Source: Luteibacter aegosomatissinici (GTDB lineage: Bacteria; Pseudomonadota; Gammaproteobacteria; Xanthomonadales; Rhodanobacteraceae). Taken from it: a DNA stretch of 64,000 bases. Below, in pieces: positions 59,898 to 64,000 of the stretch; within the stretch, counting starts at the first letter, position 1; every line of letters starts with the position of its first letter. The DNA lies in contig NZ_CP095742.1 in assembly GCF_023078495.1 (NCBI RefSeq), positions 806,001-870,000 of the forward strand, given 5' to 3'. Under the pieces are notes generated by a model, which searched no databases, had not been told where the DNA came from, and worked only from the letters and a program-made list of their open reading frames with translations. A program made the position numbers and the translations under genes.

Positions 59898-60914
59898 ATG
59901 ACCAAGCTTCGTATCGGCCTGGCCGGCCTGGGCCGGCTCGGCCAGCGCTATGCCGAAAACCTCGCCCGGGCGGTACCTCGGGCGGAACTGGTGGCGGTGT
60001 GCAGCCCCGTGGAAAGCGAACGTGCCTGGGCGCGCGACACGCTGGGCGTGCCCACCATCCATGACACCTACGAACAAATGCTCGCCGATCCATCGGTCGA
60101 TGCCGTGGTGCTGGTCACGCCCACGTCGCTGCACGCGGCGCAGATCGAGCAGGCGCTCGATGCGGGCAAGCACGTGTTTTGCGAGAAGCCGCTCTCGCTG
60201 GAACTGGAGGATTGCCGCCGCGCTGCCGCGCACGCGGCCAAGGCGTCGAAGCGCGCCATGGTCGGTTTCGTGCGCCGCTTCGACGAAAGCTACCGCCACG
60301 CATTCATGCATATCGAGGCGGGCGGCATTGGCCGGCCGTTCCTGGTGTATTCGCAGACGACCGATCTGGCCGATCCCACGGGCGCTTTCCTGAAGTTCGC
60401 CCCGACCAGCGGTGGCATCTTCCTGGATTGCAGCGTGCATGACGTGGATCTGGCACGTTGGTTGTTGGGCCGGCCCAAGGCGAAGAAGGTGTATGCCACG
60501 GGCACCGTCGCGATGTATCCCCCGCTGGAAGCTATCAACGATGTGGACAACGGCATCGCCATCGTCGAGTTCGAAGGCGGGCAGATGGCGATGTTCTATG
60601 CGTCGCGCACGCAGGCGCACGGCCACGACACGCACACTGACGTGACTGGTACGGCCGGTAAGGTGAGCGTCGGCCGCAACCCGCGCGCCGATCGCGTGGA
60701 GATCGCCGATGCCGCCGGCGTGCGCAACACGGTGCTGCCGTCGTTCTACGAGCGCTTCGCCCCGGCCTTCGTGACCCAGGCACGGCACTTCGTGGATGCC
60801 GTACTCGATGACACCCCGTTCGACCTGACCATGGACGATGCGGTGGAGGCCACGCGCATCGCGATCGCGCTGCGCGAATCGCAGCAATCCGGCCAGCCGG
60901 TCCTGCTGGATTAG
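59898..60914 (+). CDS. Second Gfo/Idh/MocA dehydrogenase of the inositol locus
   Basis: 338 aa. LAGLGRLGQR at 8-17 binds the nucleotide, E96-K97-P98 holds the catalytic Lys, and FLDCSVHDVDLARW contains the Asp and His. It is 13 bp after iolG in the same transcript and likely oxidises scyllo- or D-chiro-inositol, or another stereoisomer, to the common 2-keto intermediate. The exact isomer cannot be read. A REP palindrome follows. Confidence 0.88.
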   Translation: MTKLRIGLAGLGRLGQRYAENLARAVPRAELVAVCSPVESERAWARDTLGVPTIHDTYEQMLADPSVDAVVLVTPTSLHAAQIEQALDAGKHVFCEKPLSLELEDCRRAAAHAAKASKRAMVGFVRRFDESYRHAFMHIEAGGIGRPFLVYSQTTDLADPTGAFLKFAPTSGGIFLDCSVHDVDLARWLLGRPKAKKVYATGTVAMYPPLEAINDVDNGIAIVEFEGGQMAMFYASRTQAHGHDTHTDVTGTAGKVSVGRNPRADRVEIADAAGVRNTVLPSFYERFAPAFVTQARHFVDAVLDDTPFDLTMDDAVEATRIAIALRESQQSGQPVLLD

Positions 60915-60923
60915 CCCGACTCA

Positions 60924-60992
60924 TGTAGGAGCGCGCTTGCGCGCGATCCGGCTTCGCCGCAAGCACCCATCGCGCGCAAGCGCGCTCCTACA
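60924..60992. repeat. REP palindrome, type 1
   Basis: tgtaggagcgcgcttgcgcg... (60924-) pairs with the exact complementary arm ending at 60992. It ends the inositol plus-strand transcript. Confidence 0.9.
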
Positions 60993-61029
60993 ACGTGCGG
61001 GGTACGCCCCATACCGGAGGGCTGGGTCC

Positions 61030-61085
61030 GCCCCATAGCCGCAGGGCGGTGCACGCCCCATAGCCGCAGCGCGGTGCACGCCCCA
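61030..61085. repeat. Short tandem repeat, 25-bp unit
   Basis: Two copies of gccccatagccgcagSgcggtgcac (61030-61054 and 61055-61079; one base differs) are followed by a partial copy (gcccca). A weaker copy may precede (gccccataccggag from 61006). It lies between a REP element and the MFS gene. Confidence 0.75.
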
Positions 61086-61171
61086 AACGCGCATGGGGCT
61101 TTGGCTCGATGAAAAAGGCTTCATGCGGTGCGATGTCGCAGCGCAGCATTAGCCCTTATAATGAGGCCGCC

Positions 61172-62398
61172 ATGTCGCTCCCATCCCTCGTTCCCCATCG
61201 CGGACGGCGTTTTGCCGTCACCGCGCGGATTCTTTCCGCGGTCGTCTTCTCATTCCTTTGCTACCTCAGCATCGGTATCCCGCTGGCGGTGCTGCCGGGC
61301 TATGTACATAACGACCTTGGCTATTCCACCGTGCTCGCCGGGCTTGCCGTCAGTGCGCAGTATCTTGCGACGCTGCTGAGCCGGCCGCATGCGGGGCGCA
61401 TGGCGGATGCGATGGGGCCGAAACGCACCGTGGTGGCGGGCCTGATCGTCCTCGCGCTCTCCGGGTTGTTCCTGGCGCTGGGTGCATTGGCACCCGGCAT
61501 GCCGGTCCTGTCGCTGGCGCTCATCCTCATGAGCCGCCTTGGCCTGGGTTTCGCCGAAAGCTGGGTCAGCACGGGCGCGATCACGTGGGGCATCGGCGGC
61601 ATTGGCGGTGAACACACCGCCCGGGTCATTTCCTGGAACGGCATCGCGACCTACGGCGGCATCGCCCTCGGTGCGCCGTTGGGTGTGGCCCTGTCGCAGC
61701 ATTTTGGTTTCCTCTCGCTGGGCGTGGTGGGTTTCCTGCTCGGTGCCGTGGCGTTGCCGTTCGCGATGCTGAAAGCCCGCGTCGTGCCGACGCATGGCGA
61801 ACGCCTTCCGTTCAAAAGCGTGCTTTCCCGTGTATCGGCCTACGGTATTGGCCTCGCCCTCGGTTCCATCGGCTTCGGCTCACTCTCCACCTTCGTCGCG
61901 CTGTACTACGCGAGCCGCGGCTGGCAGGACGCCGCGCTTTCGCTCTCGCTGTTCGGCGGTTGCTTCATCGGCATTCGCCTGATCTTCGGCAACGCCATCG
62001 ACAAGTTCGGTGGCTACCGCGTGGCGATCGTTTCGCTGGCGGTGGAGTGCCTTGGCCTACTGCTGCTGTGGTTCGGCACCACGCCGCACGCGTCGCTGGC
62101 CGGCGCCGCCCTCACGGGTTCGGGTTTCGCCCTCGTGTTCCCGGCGCTGGGCGTGGAAGCGGTGAGTCGCGTGAGCAATCACAACCGTGGCGCGGCATTG
62201 GGTGCGTACTCGGTGTTCCTCGATGTGGCACTCGGCCTAACCGGCCCGGTGGGCGGCTGGATCGCGGGACTTTACGATTACCCGGCCATCTTCCTTGCGG
62301 CCAGCGCCGCATCGCTGGCGGCGGTGTTCCTCTCGTTCGCACTGTATATGCGCCACGGGCGCCCGCCGCGCACCGAAACCGCCGACGCGCGGGCATAA
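61172..62398 (+). CDS. MFS transporter (YfcJ/YhhS-like)
   Basis: 408 aa with twelve hydrophobic segments. The cytoplasmic loop motif after segment 2 is SRPHAGRMADAMGPKRTV, and FGNAIDKFGGYRVAI is the matching loop of the second half. The pattern fits the UPF0226 YfcJ/YhhS group of putative drug or sugar-phosphate exporters. ATG 61172 has TATAAT at 61157-61162 just upstream, leaving a very short leader. It follows the inositol genes but is separated by a REP and tandem repeat, so no functional link is implied. Confidence 0.87.
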   Translation: MSLPSLVPHRGRRFAVTARILSAVVFSFLCYLSIGIPLAVLPGYVHNDLGYSTVLAGLAVSAQYLATLLSRPHAGRMADAMGPKRTVVAGLIVLALSGLFLALGALAPGMPVLSLALILMSRLGLGFAESWVSTGAITWGIGGIGGEHTARVISWNGIATYGGIALGAPLGVALSQHFGFLSLGVVGFLLGAVALPFAMLKARVVPTHGERLPFKSVLSRVSAYGIGLALGSIGFGSLSTFVALYYASRGWQDAALSLSLFGGCFIGIRLIFGNAIDKFGGYRVAIVSLAVECLGLLLLWFGTTPHASLAGAALTGSGFALVFPALGVEAVSRVSNHNRGAALGAYSVFLDVALGLTGPVGGWIAGLYDYPAIFLAASAASLAAVFLSFALYMRHGRPPRTETADARA

Positions 62399-62428
62399 TG
62401 CCCGCCTGATCCCTCACGAGTCGGCACC

Positions 62429-62821
62429 ATGCCCTACGATCGCAGCTGGATGGGTTACGGCATCGAAGGTGCCCTGGAGGTCGGCGGCATCGCGCTGCTG
62501 GCCGGCATCGTCGTCTACCTGCTGGTGCACCTGTTCGGCAAGGCCAATGGCTGGAGCACCGGCATGGAGCTCACGATCGCGGTGCTGCTCGCCTTCTTCC
62601 TCGCTGGCGGCGAGGACATCTGGAACTCGTTCTACTTCAACTTCGTGCCCATCCAGTCACCGCAGCTGCTGCGGGTGAAGCTGGCCGCGGTGCACGACCC
62701 GGATTCGATGGGCCTGCGCGTGTTGTTCGAGATGCTGGGCGCCCTGGTGGGCGCGAGCATCGGCTGGGCCGCGTTCTCGGGTGGCCTGAAAGACCTGATT
62801 CACCACATCCGCAACCCGTAA
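62429..62821 (+). CDS. Small inner-membrane protein, unknown function
   Basis: 130 aa with three hydrophobic segments (about 17-36, 45-60 and 101-118) and a loop containing GGEDIWNSFYFNFVPIQ. Not recognised. It begins 30 bp after the MFS gene in the same direction and may be co-transcribed. Confidence 0.7.
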   Translation: MPYDRSWMGYGIEGALEVGGIALLAGIVVYLLVHLFGKANGWSTGMELTIAVLLAFFLAGGEDIWNSFYFNFVPIQSPQLLRVKLAAVHDPDSMGLRVLFEMLGALVGASIGWAAFSGGLKDLIHHIRNP

Positions 62822-62829
62822 ACGCATTG

Positions 62830-62927
62830 CCGTAGGAGCCCACCCTGTGGGCGACATCTTTCGCCTCGTGGTGGGGGCCTTGCGGGTCTTTCGCGAACGG
62901 CGTCGCCCACAGGGTGGGCTCCTACGG
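62830..62927. repeat. REP palindrome, type 2
   Basis: ccgtaggagcccaccctgtgg... pairs with ...cacagggtgggctcctacgg; the loop is about 46 nt. It lies between convergent genes. Confidence 0.9.
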
Positions 62928-62959
62928 TGGCGCGACGCGTTTGTGTTGGCGCGTGCTTT

Positions 62960-63724
62960 TTAACGGGTGTGGGCGAACATCCACTCCCACAGATCCGGCG
63001 TGGCATACGCCTTCATCCACGATCCGTGGTTCACGCCCGGGAACTCGCTGTATTTCACGACGGCGCCGCGCTTCACCAGCGCCGCATTCATCTTCCGCGA
63101 TTCCTCGGTCGGCACCACGTTGTCGTCGCCGCCGTGGAAGATCCACACCGGCGTCTTGCCGATCTTCTGCGCCACCCAGGTGTACGGGTCCTGGCCCTTC
63201 GGCACGCCGTGCACATAGAGCTGGCGGCCTTCGGGATCGGGCAGCGGGACGATGCCGCCGCAGATGATCGCGGCCGCGGCGAACGTATCCGGGTGGTCGG
63301 CCGCCAGTTGCCACGAGCCGTAGCCGCCCATGGACAGGCCGGTGAGGTACAGGCGCTTACGATCGCCATCGAATTCCTTGACGCTCTTTTCCAGCGCGGC
63401 CATGGCGAAATCCGCATCCGCCTTGTCCGTCCATTCCGTGTCATCCGGCGCCTGGGGAATCACGACCACGGCCGGGAAATCCATGTGCTCCTTCAGCCAC
63501 GGCGGCAGGCCCTGCGACATCTGCTTCTGGTTATCGTCGCCGCGCTCGCCACTGCCGTGCAGGAACAGCACCACGGCGGGGTGCGACTTCACATCGGCGG
63601 GGATGAACACCTGATACCGATAGGTCTTGCCGTGCACATCGATCGAGCGTTCGGCGAACTGTGCCGGTGCGGCCGAGGCGGTGCCGACGACAGCGGCGGT
63701 GAGGAAAGCGAGGGTACGGAGCAT
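62960..63724 (-). CDS. Exported alpha/beta hydrolase (esterase/PHB-depolymerase-like)
   Basis: 254 aa with a signal peptide (LRTLAFLTAAVVGTASA). The hydrolase fold shows the oxyanion-side VLFLHGSGERGDDN near 45-58, the nucleophile GLSMGGYGSW, the acid Asp in FHGGDDNVVP and His in GVNHGSWMKAY. It resembles the phospholipase/carboxylesterase and PHB-depolymerase-like (LpqC) group, acting in the periplasm or outside. ATG 63724 is the start that gives the signal peptide. A short REP remnant lies upstream. Confidence 0.85.
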   Translation of the reverse strand: MLRTLAFLTAAVVGTASAAPAQFAERSIDVHGKTYRYQVFIPADVKSHPAVVLFLHGSGERGDDNQKQMSQGLPPWLKEHMDFPAVVVIPQAPDDTEWTDKADADFAMAALEKSVKEFDGDRKRLYLTGLSMGGYGSWQLAADHPDTFAAAAIICGGIVPLPDPEGRQLYVHGVPKGQDPYTWVAQKIGKTPVWIFHGGDDNVVPTEESRKMNAALVKRGAVVKYSEFPGVNHGSWMKAYATPDLWEWMFAHTR

Positions 63725-63746
63725 GCGCCGAGATCTCCCAGGGCTG

Positions 63747-63761
63747 GTGTAGGAGCGCGGG
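63747..63761. repeat. REP remnant
   Basis: gtgtaggagcgcggg, only the first 13-15 bases of the element, lies upstream of the hydrolase gene. Confidence 0.5.
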
Positions 63762-63821
63762 CCACGTGAGTGTGCCCGTATGCCCGGAGTTGAGCGCAGT
63801 AACCACGTTACAGCAAGGGCC

Positions 63822-64000
63822 TTAAAGCACGGGATCGAACAGCCGGGCCACATGCAGTGCCACACGGCGCAGGTACGGCAGCCGGCGGTAATCGTTCGGG
63901 TTTACTTCATAGGCCTGGGCGAAGTCCGCCTTCAGCATGGTTTCCACCTCGGTCGCAAACGCCGGATCCACGTTCAACGCCGAGATTTCGAAGTTCAGGC
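63822..64000 (-). CDS. C-terminal end of a phospholipase D-family protein, cardiolipin synthase-like (partial)
   Basis: The minus-strand frame runs off the window edge and ends with TAA at 63822. The 59 visible residues, LNFEISALNVDPAFATEVET followed by MLKADFAQAYEVNPNDY and RLFDPVL, match the tail of cardiolipin synthases (LNFE after the second HKD motif, then a D-F-x-x-A/S helix and a final L-x-P-x-L). The HKD motifs lie outside the window, so the call rests on this tail. Confidence 0.7.
   Translation of the reverse strand, partial: LNFEISALNVDPAFATEVETMLKADFAQAYEVNPNDYRRLPYLRRVALHVARLFDPVL

Noticed and set aside
3364-62927. CRISPR array
   Set aside because: The repeated palindromes are dispersed singly over 60 kb without regular spacers, and no cas gene is present; they are REP elements.

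Overview
The window is high-GC (roughly 65%) gammaproteobacterial chromosome. The gene content, protein styles and REP family (GTAGGAGCGCGCTTGCGCGCGAT and GTAGGAGCCCACCCTGTGGGCGA palindromes) point to Xanthomonadales, most likely Rhodanobacteraceae of the Luteibacter/Dyella type. This placement is inference from memory of the group. I see no rRNA, tRNA, CRISPR array, prophage or insertion sequence.

Layout. 1-8.5 kb: the end of an outer-membrane barrel gene, a diguanylate cyclase, a Rieske-FAD oxidoreductase, a cluster of DnaA boxes, the rRNA helicase dbpA, a membrane-anchored degenerate Mrr-type nuclease and envelope hypotheticals. 8.6-16 kb: the amino acid permease cycA, an M61-like exported protein lacking HEXXH, an aldo/keto reductase facing a LysR regulator, an NTF2-like protein, a lone receiver and a Sel1-repeat protein. 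16-26.3 kb: exported M1 aminopeptidase, glutaminyl cyclase lipoprotein, nupC with a PfkB kinase, LysE exporter with MarR, two AraC regulators, a REP-invaded hypothetical gene with a small membrane partner, and an antitoxin-like orphan. 26.5-37 kb: a FixL/FixJ-like pair plus a stand-alone receiver, an ElyC-like protein, exported stress proteins, an SDR, an S9B peptidase, Tat-exported MsrB, and a BrkB/glycine-zipper pair.

37-45.3 kb is a glycan locus: a TonB-dependent receptor behind two LacI-type palindromes, a GH92 alpha-mannosidase-family enzyme and a GH2 enzyme. The GH92 protein has Gln where the family normally has its catalytic acid Glu, a change known from enzymes that cleave mannose-phosphate linkages.

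46.2-60.9 kb is an inositol catabolic regulon. On the minus strand are a binding protein, permease, ATPase, an iolC-DUF2090 fusion, iolD, iolE, iolB, iolA and an OprB porin. On the plus strand are an RpiR regulator, iolG and a second Gfo/Idh/MocA dehydrogenase. The divergent promoter region carries two GGAA-N6-TTCC-type operators (one exact, one with a mismatch). Together these genes would import inositol and convert it to acetyl-CoA and triose phosphate. The window closes with an MFS transporter, a small membrane protein, a secreted alpha/beta hydrolase and the end of a phospholipase D-family (cardiolipin synthase-like) gene.

About fifteen REP palindromes or halves are scattered between genes. 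One half sits in frame inside a coding sequence and two supply the stop codons of neighbouring genes. No REP-associated transposase is visible.
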